Shown here piece by piece: positions 44,497-53,008 of a stretch of DNA of 64,000 bases. Within the stretch, counting starts at the first letter, position 1; every line of letters starts with the position of its first letter. The stretch is from Pedobacter sp. Leaf250 (GTDB lineage: Bacteria; Bacteroidota; Bacteroidia; Sphingobacteriales; Sphingobacteriaceae): contig NZ_CAKLBU010000012.1 of the NCBI RefSeq assembly GCF_920984735.1, positions 62,001-126,000 of the forward strand. Direction: 5' to 3'. The notes under the pieces are model-generated. The model saw only the letters and a list, made by a program, of their open reading frames with translations, had not been told where the DNA came from and did no database searches. A program made the position numbers and the translations under genes.

Positions 44497-46193
44497 GATA
44501 AATAAGGTTTTACATCCTTTTTGTTGTAACGCTCCAAATATCTGCCTAAGCCTAAGTATTGCTCATAATGCATGCGATACATCTTTTTCTTTTTAATATT
44601 TGGTGTATATTCTTTCTCAAAGCCAGTTCCCATTGCTTCCATAGCAGCCTCGATATTAGGGTAAATTCCTGCAGCAACGGCTGCAAACATTGCTGCGCCT
44701 AAAGCGCAAGTATGTTCGAAACGGTGGATTCTGATTGGCATTTCTAGAACATCGGCCATCATTTGCATAATGTAAGATGACTTTTTAGCTACGCCACCAA
44801 TACCAATAATTCCTTTTACCGGAACGCCTTGTTCTTTAAAACGATCTACAATTGCTTTGGCTCCAAAACAAGTTGCGGCGGCTAAAGCACGGAAAAACCT
44901 TGGTGCATCAGTTCCTAAACCTAAGCCTGTAATGGCGCCTTTTAGTTCCTGATTGGCATCTGGAGTTCTTCGGCCGTTTAACCAATCAATGGCCAATTCG
45001 GCGTAGTCATCATCATCCAAAGCTTCTGCTTGTTTGCTTAAGTTAGCAATTATTTTGCTTTCCAATTCATCTTTTAAGGCAATAGCTGTAGCTTCATCAA
45101 TTAAATTAGATTCTGTAAGTAAATGATTTAATGGCCAGCTAATTAAGTTTTTGAACCAAGCGTAAACATCACCAAAGGCAGATTGTCCGGCTTCTAAGCC
45201 AGCCATACCCGGAATTACCGATCCATTTACCTGGCCGCATATTCCACTAATGAGTTTGCCGTGCAAATCCTGGTTTGGTGCCACCAAAATATCGCAGGTA
45301 CTGGTGCCCATTACTTTGCTTAAATAATATGGTTCAATTTGTCCGCCAACTGCACCCATGTGCGCATCGAAGGCACCAACACCAATTACCACATCGGTAT
45401 TAAGACCTAATTTATTTGCCCATTCATCGCTTAATGTCCCAGCAGAAACATCCGAAGTGTAAGTTTCAACAAAAAGTTTTTCTCTAAAATTTGCCAATAG
45501 CGGATCCAGGCTGCTAAAGAAACTTTCTGGTGGTAATCCATCAAACTCCTCAGCCCATAAAGCTTTATGTCCGGCTGCGCAACGACTGCGTTTCATTGTT
45601 GCTACATCGTTTCCGCCGGTAAGTAAAAATGGAATCCAATCACAATGTTCTACCCATGATTCTGCACTTTTTTTAATCGAAGAATCGACTCTCAAAATGC
45701 GCAATAATTTAGACCAGAACCATTCTGAAGAATAAATTCCACCAACATATTTTAAGTAGTTGACAGGAAATTTTGTAGCATGCTCATTAATTTCAGCAGC
45801 TTCCTTAACTGCTGTGTGATCTTTCCAAAGTACAAACATGGCGTTTGGATTCTCTTCAAAACCTGGCGTTAATGCTAGGGGAGTTCCTGAAGCATCAACC
45901 GCAACAGGACTCGATCCTGTAGTATCTATCGAAATTCCTTTAACCAGCTGCGCAATTTCCGATCCTCCGGCTTTCGCCAAACAATCTTTAATGGTGTGGA
46001 TTAAGCCCTCAATATAATCTAAAGGATGTTGTCTGAACTGATTAATGGAAGGCTTACAATATAAACCTTTTTGCCATCTCGGGTATAGAAAAACGGAAGC
46101 CGAAATCTCTTTTCCGTTAGCGGTATCTACCAAAACAGAACGAACAGAATCCGTCCCGTAATCCACGCCAATTACATAGTTTGCTGTGCTCAT
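44493..46193 (-). CDS. araB: Ribulokinase
   Basis: 566-residue FGGY-family kinase phosphorylating L-ribulose. The N-terminal ATPase-core motif is 'VIGVDYGTDSVRSVLVD', followed by 'GISIDTTGSSPVAVD'. 'SSEWFWSKLLRILRVDS' is typical of AraB, 'VIGVGAFDAHMGAVGG' is the catalytic Asp region, and 'MGTSTCDILVAP' and 'GIIGIGGVAKKSSYIMQMMA' complete the second domain. It is first of the ara genes on this strand. The 214 bp upstream of it is AT-rich and non-coding; no clear TAnnTTTG box or operator was found there. Confidence 0.97.
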   Translation of the reverse strand: MSTANYVIGVDYGTDSVRSVLVDTANGKEISASVFLYPRWQKGLYCKPSINQFRQHPLDYIEGLIHTIKDCLAKAGGSEIAQLVKGISIDTTGSSPVAVDASGTPLALTPGFEENPNAMFVLWKDHTAVKEAAEINEHATKFPVNYLKYVGGIYSSEWFWSKLLRILRVDSSIKKSAESWVEHCDWIPFLLTGGNDVATMKRSRCAAGHKALWAEEFDGLPPESFFSSLDPLLANFREKLFVETYTSDVSAGTLSDEWANKLGLNTDVVIGVGAFDAHMGAVGGQIEPYYLSKVMGTSTCDILVAPNQDLHGKLISGICGQVNGSVIPGMAGLEAGQSAFGDVYAWFKNLISWPLNHLLTESNLIDEATAIALKDELESKIIANLSKQAEALDDDDYAELAIDWLNGRRTPDANQELKGAITGLGLGTDAPRFFRALAAATCFGAKAIVDRFKEQGVPVKGIIGIGGVAKKSSYIMQMMADVLEMPIRIHRFEHTCALGAAMFAAVAAGIYPNIEAAMEAMGTGFEKEYTPNIKKKKMYRMHYEQYLGLGRYLERYNKKDVKPYLS

Positions 46194-46351
46194 AACAATA
46201 AATAATCGTCAAATTAACGTTTATTTATTTAAACTAAAAAATTTTAAATATTTTTTTAATCCACAACTTTTGCAAAATGCTGTTCTAAAGTCATATAAAG
46301 CTTAAATTGTGGTTTAATAAAGGAATTTGATAACCTAAATTTAATCTGCTT

Positions 46352-46390
46352 TTTAAAAACAAAAGCCCTGCAAATTTTGCAAGGCTTTCA
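46352..46390 (-). terminator. Rho-independent terminator of the CDGSH gene
   Basis: On the - strand 'gccttgcaaa' pairs with 'tttgcagggc' (one G-T wobble), followed by TTTTGTTTTT. It lies 18 bp past the CDGSH stop. Confidence 0.8.
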
Positions 46391-46407
46391 ATATTGTTTG
46401 CTTTAAT

Positions 46408-46632
46408 TTAGACCTTTTTTGGTGGCAAATCAAAAGCGATAGCTTCATGCTCAAAATGGCCATTGTGGGCACCATCGCAAAAGGGTTTGTTTTTTGATAA
46501 ACCGCAACGGCAAATAGAAAGTACTTCTCTTCCTTGCAAGCCATAAATGTTGCCATTTCTATCTACGATTTCGAAATCACCTTCAATTTTTACCGATCCG
46601 TTATTATTGATTGTTAGTTTTGTTTTTGACAT
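46408..46632 (-). CDS. CDGSH iron-sulfur domain protein
   Basis: 74-residue cytoplasmic protein with the CDGSH [2Fe-2S] signature 'CRCGLSKNKPFCDGAHNGHF'. Three Cys and one His coordinate the cluster, as in mitoNEET-type proteins. The N-terminal half ('TKLTINNNGSVKIEGDFEIV') forms the usual beta-cap. The ATG at 46632 is preferred over an upstream ATG at 46656, which would add eight polar residues. It is monocistronic, with its own terminator. The role is probably electron or cluster transfer; no link to the ara genes is evident. Confidence 0.93.
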   Translation of the reverse strand: MSKTKLTINNNGSVKIEGDFEIVDRNGNIYGLQGREVLSICRCGLSKNKPFCDGAHNGHFEHEAIAFDLPPKKV

Positions 46633-46842
46633 AAATGTTTTGTTAGTATGCTGCAAAATTAATGCAAACAGAATTGTTTTACCCTATTAGTTTGCAGTTT
46701 AGAATTGTTCCGCTTAGTTAAACGTTACAAACAAATAGTAAATCAAGAAGGACGAATAATTGGAATGCAGTCGCGAATATTAATCAAGAAAAACCAATGA
46801 ATGAATTTAATATATTTTAGTTATTAGATAGATTGTTTAAAA

Positions 46843-47148
46843 ATGAGTTTAACAGCAGATTTGAAGAAACAATTAATTGCTAGATTATTAGTTGGCATAT
46901 TAATTTTAGCATTTTTTAGCATTTCAATACTACAAAAAGGTGAAAGTGGAAATAACGGCATGTCTCCCAATTGGCAAAAGATTTTGCCCTTTATACTTTT
47001 TTTTATTTGGGAGGCATTTCTGGTTATAGAAGCCTTTTATCATTTTTTAAATCAGCGCAATAGCTATGGATGGGGCAGGATTTATACTATAGCATTACTT
47101 GGTTTATTATTTTTTGCAATCATGTACGTTCAACATCAATATTTTTAA
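46843..47148 (+). CDS. Small membrane protein of unknown function
   Basis: 101-residue protein with three hydrophobic helices (about residues 14-30, 47-65, 79-96) and a short polar loop 'QKGESGNNGMSPNW' between helices 1 and 2. Not recognised. The start ATG at 46843 follows 210 bp of AT-rich non-coding DNA after the divergently oriented CDGSH gene. It opens the island of lipoproteins and membrane proteins that runs to about 57100 on this strand. Confidence 0.6.
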   Translation: MSLTADLKKQLIARLLVGILILAFFSISILQKGESGNNGMSPNWQKILPFILFFIWEAFLVIEAFYHFLNQRNSYGWGRIYTIALLGLLFFAIMYVQHQYF

Positions 47149-47283
47149 GATAATGTGAATGAATTTTCGGAACAATGTTGATTTATTTTGATTGCTATGC
47201 AAATTCAAATTTGAATATCGTTAAAAGTAAATGTTGTTGTTTTTTACCTGATTAGATCATTACATTTAACATCATCACTCAAT

Positions 47284-48030
47284 ATGAATATAAAACTGGT
47301 ATTATCAGCGCTGCGAATATTTATTGCTTTTTCGGTTGTGTTGTTTACTTTTTCCTGCAATCAATCTAACCTAACCAATAAAGATTTAAAAGACATCAGT
47401 ATAATTAAAGCTAAAATAGAAATTCACCAAAGTCTGGAAACGCAAAATAAAAATTATGCGAGGGTAGAGTTATATGATAGCAATAACCATGAAATCAGGA
47501 ATGATACGGTTAAGATTTTTATCAATGGATCAAAACTTGATTATACTATAAAGAATGAACTTTATTATACAAAAGATTATTTCTACTTAGGCCAAAATGC
47601 TAATCCAATAAATAATAAATACAGATTGGAAATAGAATTGCCTAATGGTAAAAGGTTTTTTTTAGCTGAAATAAATGCATTAAAACCTGTAAAAGGGCAA
47701 GATGTATTACATCCGAAAAAGGGTAATCTGGATAATGATTTTCTTTTCAGCTGGAAAAATATGGGCGATGTAAATCAATTAATTGTTGAAAAATCGATTA
47801 GAACAAAAGACCCCAAAGAGCCAAACATAACAACTTATAACAGCGATTTAGATACTGCTAAAATAAATGGCAGCGGTAGCTTCATTATACCAAAATCTGG
47901 TAAAGATGAACAAGTAAGCATCTTGAATTTTATAGCAAACCAAACGGGAACAGTACATCCAAGATTATTAAAAGATAGCAAAATAACGATCACTGGAGAG
48001 CTTGAAATAAGATTAGAAAATAGTTTATAA
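47284..48030 (+). CDS. Lipoprotein of unknown function
   Basis: 248-residue predicted lipoprotein. The signal peptide has the lipobox 'LFTFSC', giving an acylated Cys25 followed by 'NQSN'. The mature part looks like two beta-sandwich domains ('NKYRLEIELPNGKRFFLAEI', 'FLFSWKNMGDVNQLIVEKSI'). No catalytic motif is seen and the protein was not recognised. Directly after its TAA, the same frame continues through a run of plausible codons with two TAG stops (see the next feature). Confidence 0.65.
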   Translation: MNIKLVLSALRIFIAFSVVLFTFSCNQSNLTNKDLKDISIIKAKIEIHQSLETQNKNYARVELYDSNNHEIRNDTVKIFINGSKLDYTIKNELYYTKDYFYLGQNANPINNKYRLEIELPNGKRFFLAEINALKPVKGQDVLHPKKGNLDNDFLFSWKNMGDVNQLIVEKSIRTKDPKEPNITTYNSDLDTAKINGSGSFIIPKSGKDEQVSILNFIANQTGTVHPRLLKDSKITITGELEIRLENSL

Positions 48031-48303
48031 CAGTTTAGTGGATATTGGAAGAATAAGATTTTAAATGAACCAGGTAAACATTTGTACAACATCGATATGA
48101 AATCATCCAGCTTAAAATAGTATAGCAGAAATAAGGGGAACAGATATTTGATCGATTTGATCCCTAACAAAAGCTATTATTTTATCGATTCAGAGAAAAC
48201 GATTATTATTCCCGGTGGTTATCAAACATATTAGAAGCAAAATTATTGGCTTACTCAAATGGCAAATTATTACTATGAAGTTATCTTACGAAACACATTT
48301 TAA
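48031..48303 (+). pseudogene. Possible decayed coding sequence downstream of the lipoprotein
   Basis: In the frame of the preceding gene the DNA reads as protein-like sequence ('QFSGYWKNKILNEPGKHLYN', then 'YLIDLIPNKSYYFIDSEKTI') for 91 codons. It is interrupted only by TAG at 48118-48120 and 48232-48234, and ends at TAA 48301-48303. No good start codon is present. It is best read as the remnant of a lost gene or of a longer upstream protein. Otherwise the 285 bp gap holds no recognisable feature. Confidence 0.35.
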
Positions 48304-48315
48304 GTTGCTTATCGT

Positions 48316-49026
48316 ATGAGAAATTTAATAATCTTTTTCAGCTTGATTTTTGTCTATGGTTGTCACACTTCGATTAAAAATGAATTACAATCCAATAAAA
48401 GTCATGCTAAAATACCTCTGAAGGCATCCGCAAAACCTAAGGAAGAAATTCAGCGAAACACGAGTGATAGCAAAATTTTTAATCAGTGCGATCCAAATTG
48501 CATTTGGCAATATTACCATCCTTTTACAGATACCAGTTATGTGTTTGCGGTTCAAAATTGTGGTGAAGATTTTTTTGATAAGGGTAAAACTGCTCGAATT
48601 TATTTTGGGATAGATAGGGGCAAAACTGACAAGATAATCTGGGAAGAGGATGTATTCATCAAAATTCAAAATGATTTTATGGAATACAAAGATTTTAATG
48701 GAGATGATATTAACGATATACAGATATTTTCCGAAACAGGAGCCAGAGGAGCAAATTCTTTCTATTTTTTATACTTAGTTGATGCTAAAAAAAAACAAGT
48801 TATCCGGGTGAAGCATTTTGAGGATATCGTTAATCCCGAATACAATAAAAAACACGATGTAATTTTAGGGTATGGTTTTTCAGCGACAAATCATTATTCT
48901 GTTTACAAAATATCTGAAGACAAGAAAGTTTACCAAATTGGTGCAAGTTTTGATGATGATTTTGATGCTAATGAGACTATATTGGATTCCAAAATCACCG
49001 AAATTTTAAGTAAAAATAAACAATGA
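48316..49026 (+). CDS. Lipoprotein, XAC2610/FG-GAP-like
   Basis: 236-residue predicted lipoprotein with lipobox 'FVYGC' (Cys16). A calcium-binding-like segment 'DFNGDDINDIQIFSETGARG' followed by 'SFYFLYLVDAKKKQVIRVKH' resembles the XAC2610-related and FG-GAP-type domains found in many Bacteroidota surface proteins. It may bind ions or report on surface state; no enzyme motif is visible. Its stop overlaps the next lipoprotein gene (ATGA, 4 bp), so the two are co-translated. A related segment occurs in the protein at 51056-52009. Confidence 0.65.
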   Translation: MRNLIIFFSLIFVYGCHTSIKNELQSNKSHAKIPLKASAKPKEEIQRNTSDSKIFNQCDPNCIWQYYHPFTDTSYVFAVQNCGEDFFDKGKTARIYFGIDRGKTDKIIWEEDVFIKIQNDFMEYKDFNGDDINDIQIFSETGARGANSFYFLYLVDAKKKQVIRVKHFEDIVNPEYNKKHDVILGYGFSATNHYSVYKISEDKKVYQIGASFDDDFDANETILDSKITEILSKNKQ

Positions 49027-49688
49027 AAAATTTATCAATACTCTTCGCATTCGCTGTGCTAATTGCTTGTAAATCTGATAAGCCAAAAGCACAAAATAGT
49101 GAAAACGATACCTCAATAAATAAAGTTGTTGAAACGGCAAAGGATGATTTAACACCATCAAAATATATTCCAGTTATAACCTGGGTCGATGATTTCAAAA
49201 ACTTTCGGCAAGCAATATATATTAAGGATAAAGCCAAGCTGAAAACTTATTTTAACTTCCCGGTTGTGGCAACAGAGGATTCCAGTCTGTGGTATTTGGT
49301 TCAGTTAAATGATAGTGAATGGCAAAAAAGGAAGGCGAAATATGGCAGCAAGGCAGATTCATTTTTTGAAGAAGATTTTGATAAATACTTTGATGCTATT
49401 TTTGATGCTGATTTTACTAAAACCATCATGAAAGTTAAAATGGATAAGCTTTTAAGTGATCAGCATGCTGAATCGCCACAATTTACATCGAATGATTACA
49501 CCTATCAAATGCTTGTTGATTTTTATCTAGAGGAACAAAACGCCCTGTATTTAAATATGAGTTTCGGTAATACCGCAGTTGATGAAAATGGAGAGAAGGT
49601 AAGCGAGGGAGAGCACAATAATATCTATATTTTCCAAGTGATAGATGGAAAGAAAATCATTTTTAAAAAGTTTACCGTCGCTGGTTAA
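49023..49688 (+). CDS. Lipoprotein of unknown function
   Basis: 221-residue predicted lipoprotein with lipobox 'AVLIAC' (Cys16) followed by a low-complexity polar linker to about residue 48. The mature domain ('WVDDFKNFRQAIYIKDKAKL', 'YFNFPVVATEDSSLWYLVQL') looks alpha/beta with several conserved-looking aromatics, and ends with strands 'NIYIFQVIDGKKIIFKKFTV'. Not recognised. It overlaps the preceding lipoprotein gene by 4 bp; the following 148 bp contains no gene. Confidence 0.62.
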   Translation: MKNLSILFAFAVLIACKSDKPKAQNSENDTSINKVVETAKDDLTPSKYIPVITWVDDFKNFRQAIYIKDKAKLKTYFNFPVVATEDSSLWYLVQLNDSEWQKRKAKYGSKADSFFEEDFDKYFDAIFDADFTKTIMKVKMDKLLSDQHAESPQFTSNDYTYQMLVDFYLEEQNALYLNMSFGNTAVDENGEKVSEGEHNNIYIFQVIDGKKIIFKKFTVAG

Positions 49689-49836
49689 CTTCATCATAAC
49701 ACATTATGCAAATACTCTAAATTTTAAGAAAAAGCTTTAAGTATTGACGAATAATAAACAAAGCCTTGCAAATAATAATTGTGTGATTTTGGTAAAATGA
49801 AAATTTATAGTTTGGTATTTATAATGGTAAATAAAT

Positions 49837-50199
49837 ATGAAAATACTAAAATTCCTTTCGCTATTAATCATCGTATCTATTGCTACAGCATGCTCAAATT
49901 CGCCTAAAAGTGATGGGGTAGATTATTTCTCTAAATCAGGTATTGAGATTCCAAAATACAGTAATGTCGAAGTAAATAATCATCTAAATGATTTCAAAAA
50001 CCTTTGGAACGTATTATCTACTGCGGTTAAAAATGATGATAAATCTTATTCTCCTGAACTAAGCATTCAATTTTCTGATTGGACAATAAAAGCGCTTAAA
50101 ATGGAGGATAGACTTAAAGCCGAGGAGCGAACCAATTATTATGCATTTGTAGAAGAGTTAGCAAAAAAGTGGGATGGAGAGAAAGATAAATTGGATTAA
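49837..50199 (+). CDS. Small lipoprotein of unknown function
   Basis: 120-residue predicted lipoprotein with lipobox 'SIATAC' (Cys19) and a mostly helical mature domain ('NVEVNNHLNDFKNLWNVLST', 'DRLKAEERTNYYAFVEELAK'). Not recognised. It ends 2 bp before the MORN-repeat gene, so the two are probably translated together. A helical lipoprotein next to a YwqK-like repeat protein could form a surface complex, but that is only suggested by spacing. Confidence 0.6.
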   Translation: MKILKFLSLLIIVSIATACSNSPKSDGVDYFSKSGIEIPKYSNVEVNNHLNDFKNLWNVLSTAVKNDDKSYSPELSIQFSDWTIKALKMEDRLKAEERTNYYAFVEELAKKWDGEKDKLD

Positions 50200-50201
50200 A
50201 A

Positions 50202-51035
50202 ATGGGAAAAACAGTCTTACTCTTATTTTTAATGTGTGTAGTTAAACCAATCTACGCACAATTGCCCGAAGAAATAAAATGGAAACATTTGGAGAAAACC
50301 TATAACGCCGATAGCAGTCAGCTGGTTCTTTCATTAAATAATAAGCTTCTGCAAGGGCAATATAAAATCCCCTTTGATGAAGGTGGTTTCGCCTTGTATA
50401 ACATCAAAAAAGGAATGATCAGTGGCGATGCCTTTTGGTATTCTCAAGGTGGAAGAATGGAATGCAAACTTCAATACAAGAATGGCGTTCGAAACGGATT
50501 AAAAGAAAATTTTGATAATCAAGGTAAAGTTTGGCTTCGCCAGGAATACAAAAATGGCAAGCTAAATGGTTTGGATGAAATGTTTAGCAGCGATAAACTG
50601 GTTTACAAAAGTAACTACAAAAATGGGTTGAAACACGGTTTGCAATATAATTACATGAGTGGCACTTTAATAAGCGAAACCAATTATATTGATGGTTTAA
50701 AGAATGGCCTCTCCAAAACCTACAGTCCGAATGGAGAAATTTCTTTGGAGATAAATTATAAAGATGATAAACGGAATGGTATTTACCGCACCTATGCCAA
50801 TGGCGAACTGATGATGGAGGTGAATTATCTAAACGGGATAGAAGATGGATTATCAACATCATACGCCTTAGGCAAAAAAACGATGGATTTTGAATATGTA
50901 AATGGCAAGAGAGAAGGCATCGGACACATGTACAAAGCAGACGGATCGATACTTTTTACACAATACTACATCAATGGCGAAATGGTAAAGAAAGATATTT
51001 ATGAGAAATATCAGCAAAGCCAAAATAAAAAGTAG
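50202..51035 (+). CDS. MORN-repeat protein, YwqK antitoxin-like
   Basis: 277-residue exported protein with signal peptide 1-19 ('CVVKPIYAQ') and about eight MORN_2-type repeats of about 20-23 residues with the pattern Y-x-N-G-x-x-x-G. Examples are 'YKNGVRNGLKENF', 'YKNGKLNGLDEMF', 'YKNGLKHGLQYNY', 'YIDGLKNGLSKTY', 'YLNGIEDGLSTSY' and 'YVNGKREGIGHMY'. Such repeats occur in the family named after the YwqK antitoxin, but no toxin partner is seen here. In Bacteroidota they are often surface beta-sheet solenoids. It is spaced 2 bp after a small lipoprotein. Function unknown. Confidence 0.8.
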   Translation: MGKTVLLLFLMCVVKPIYAQLPEEIKWKHLEKTYNADSSQLVLSLNNKLLQGQYKIPFDEGGFALYNIKKGMISGDAFWYSQGGRMECKLQYKNGVRNGLKENFDNQGKVWLRQEYKNGKLNGLDEMFSSDKLVYKSNYKNGLKHGLQYNYMSGTLISETNYIDGLKNGLSKTYSPNGEISLEINYKDDKRNGIYRTYANGELMMEVNYLNGIEDGLSTSYALGKKTMDFEYVNGKREGIGHMYKADGSILFTQYYINGEMVKKDIYEKYQQSQNKK

Positions 51036-51055
51036 TTTAAATTAAAACACTAATT

Positions 51056-52009
51056 ATGAAATTTTATAAAATCTTTTTGGTTCTATCGTTGATTTTAGCC
51101 ATCAACTTTTCATATGCTCAAAAAGCAAAAATAACATCTATACTAAATTTTACTGGCACAATTAAAAGTTATGCAGTAGAGATGACTTTAGAAATTTCAA
51201 AAGATAATGATAGTGTAATGGGCGCTTATTATTATACTAAAAATGGATATGACAGAAAGATTTATTTAAAGGGAGTTCTAAAAAATAATTATCTCAAGTT
51301 AACAGAAAACTCGTATAACTTTAAAAAGAAATCGTACGAAGATTCTGGATATTTCAATCTTTCCTATCAAAACAGTGCTCTTAATGGAAGTTGGCAAAAA
51401 ACAACCGATGCACCAAAGCAAAACATATTGTTGGTAAGTCTTATTCAACGAGAAAATATTTCGATCTTCAATTTGGCTGATTACGATTTTATTTTAAACA
51501 GAAAGGCTTATCAATACAAATACACGGAAGATTATGTTAAAGATTATTCACAACTCCTCAATCTTCAAATTCAACAAAAGGGCATTAGTAAGTGGACCAT
51601 CAAAAGTTTTGATGACACCGCTTTAATGGATGATACCAACATCATATTGGAGGATCTCAACTTTGATGGCTTATTGGATGTAAAAGTTCCGATCAATTAT
51701 CCAGGAAGAACCAAAGGGGATTTTGGGTTTATATATTTAATTTATGATAAAGCCAGTAACAGTTTCAAACAAAATAAGCAATTGAATGAGATGGAATTTG
51801 TTGGGCTTGACGCATCAAAAAAAGAAATTTTAAAATATGATGCTGATGGTAGCGGTAATGAAGGAACCAAGCATTATATATGGCACAATGGTAAATTATT
51901 CCTCCGTTTAGAAGTAAGAATATATGAAAACGATGCTTTTACTCATTTCACAGAATACAGAATATTAAATGGAAAAAGTATAGTTGCCAGGAAATACAAA
52001 AGAAAGTAA
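51056..52009 (+). CDS. Secreted protein with XAC2610-like domain
   Basis: 317-residue secreted protein with signal peptide 1-21 ('INFSYAQ'). The N-terminal domain (about 25-125) looks like a beta-barrel of the kind that binds small ligands ('YAVEMTLEISKDNDSVMGAY', 'YFNLSYQNSALNGSWQKTT'). The C-terminal region has the XAC2610-type segment 'LEDLNFDGLLDVKVPINYPG', then 'FGFIYLIYDKASNSFKQNKQ' and 'EFVGLDASKKEILKYDADGS'. It is related in architecture to the lipoprotein at 48316-49026. No enzyme motif is seen. The next gene starts 1 bp after its stop. Confidence 0.65.
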   Translation: MKFYKIFLVLSLILAINFSYAQKAKITSILNFTGTIKSYAVEMTLEISKDNDSVMGAYYYTKNGYDRKIYLKGVLKNNYLKLTENSYNFKKKSYEDSGYFNLSYQNSALNGSWQKTTDAPKQNILLVSLIQRENISIFNLADYDFILNRKAYQYKYTEDYVKDYSQLLNLQIQQKGISKWTIKSFDDTALMDDTNIILEDLNFDGLLDVKVPINYPGRTKGDFGFIYLIYDKASNSFKQNKQLNEMEFVGLDASKKEILKYDADGSGNEGTKHYIWHNGKLFLRLEVRIYENDAFTHFTEYRILNGKSIVARKYKRK

Positions 52010-52010
52010 G

Positions 52011-52829
52011 ATGGTAAAAGGGCGATTGCATTTCTTGGCATTTTTATTAATCTTAGTTTCTATGCAATCTTGCATTTCCAGGCTTCGGCGACCGGAAATT
52101 ACAGGAGTGATTGTAGATTACGATAAAAATCCGATCTCGAATTGCAAGGTTGGTGAGGTTCTAACAGATAAAAACGGAAGATTTAAATTGATGGAAGAAC
52201 GCTACAACGCTTTTCTACTAACTGAAATTTTTGCTATGGAAGCACCTCCGTTAATGGTTATGGAGCAAATAGAGAAAGATGGCTTTGAGAAGGATGCTAT
52301 TTCTATGTTTCATAAATGGGGTGGAGGAAGAAAAAAAGGTGCAAAAATCAATCTCGATACAATCTATTTAAAAAAGATAAATCAACCATTTAATGTATCA
52401 GCATTGCTAAAAAACAGCAACTGGCAAATGGGCTTTACAAAAAAAGCAGATACATTATACTTGGTTAAAAATGGTTTTGAGGAATGGTGCAAAACGGATA
52501 GATGCAATCCATTTTATTCAGAATACAAGGCGCTAACTGATAATTACTTTTATGGCGGTAAAAATCTCCCGGAAGGAATGATTAAAAGATCTTTGGCGAT
52601 AAAGTTTGATACAGAAAAATTACCGATCAAAATAAATATGATTTGCGAATATAAAAGCACTTTCGAGGGGCCAAACCGTCTGCCAGATACGGTTAATACT
52701 AATGGAAGTTACAAAGTTTTAAGTAATGCAGAAATAATAATTGATGCAGGAACGCTGAATGAGCTAACTGGTAAATACAAAGTCACTGATCTTGATTTAT
52801 TCCAAATGAAGTTAACGAAGACGAAATGA
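52011..52829 (+). CDS. Lipoprotein with carboxypeptidase-regulatory-like domain
   Basis: 272-residue predicted lipoprotein with lipobox 'VSMQSC' (Cys21). The mature protein opens with a short CarboxypepD_reg-like beta domain ('ITGVIVDYDKNPISNCKVGE', 'LTDKNGRFKLMEE'). It continues with an unrecognised domain containing two Cys ('EEWCKTDRCNPFYSEYK') that could form a disulfide. The ATG at 52011 lies 1 bp after the preceding stop and gives a proper signal peptide; starts further upstream are inside the previous gene. Its TGA overlaps the ATG of a decayed small gene at 52826. Confidence 0.65.
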   Translation: MVKGRLHFLAFLLILVSMQSCISRLRRPEITGVIVDYDKNPISNCKVGEVLTDKNGRFKLMEERYNAFLLTEIFAMEAPPLMVMEQIEKDGFEKDAISMFHKWGGGRKKGAKINLDTIYLKKINQPFNVSALLKNSNWQMGFTKKADTLYLVKNGFEEWCKTDRCNPFYSEYKALTDNYFYGGKNLPEGMIKRSLAIKFDTEKLPIKINMICEYKSTFEGPNRLPDTVNTNGSYKVLSNAEIIIDAGTLNELTGKYKVTDLDLFQMKLTKTK

Positions 52830-53005
52830 AAAAACCGTTTTGTTATTATGTGCTTCATAAACATCATCATTGCTCAAAGTAAAACTGATGGTTTATATAC
52901 AAATGCGGATGAACTTGCTCGCCACGAAATATTTATAAAATCGGTTATTTCATTGATGGTATGAACCCAAATGAAAAAAAAAATGAAGCACCGAGAGACA
53001 ATTAA
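52826..53005 (+). pseudogene. Frameshifted small secreted-protein gene
   Basis: ATG at 52826 overlaps the preceding TGA (ATGA), but its frame stops after 18 codons. Removing one A from the six-A run at 52829-52834 restores a signal-peptide-like start ('MKNRFVIMCFINIIIAQSKT') followed by 'DGLYTNADELARHE'. A second shift near 52930 leads into 'YKIGYFIDGMNPNEKKNEAP' and a stop at 53003-53005. Two frameshifts in about 60 codons indicate a pseudogene. Its original function is not recognisable. Confidence 0.55.
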
Positions 53006-53008
53006 AAT

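Noticed and set aside
48031-48303. TAG recoding or stop-codon read-through extending the upstream lipoprotein
   Set aside because: The upstream gene itself ends in TAA, the extension has no recognised domain and no recoding signal is visible; decay is simpler.
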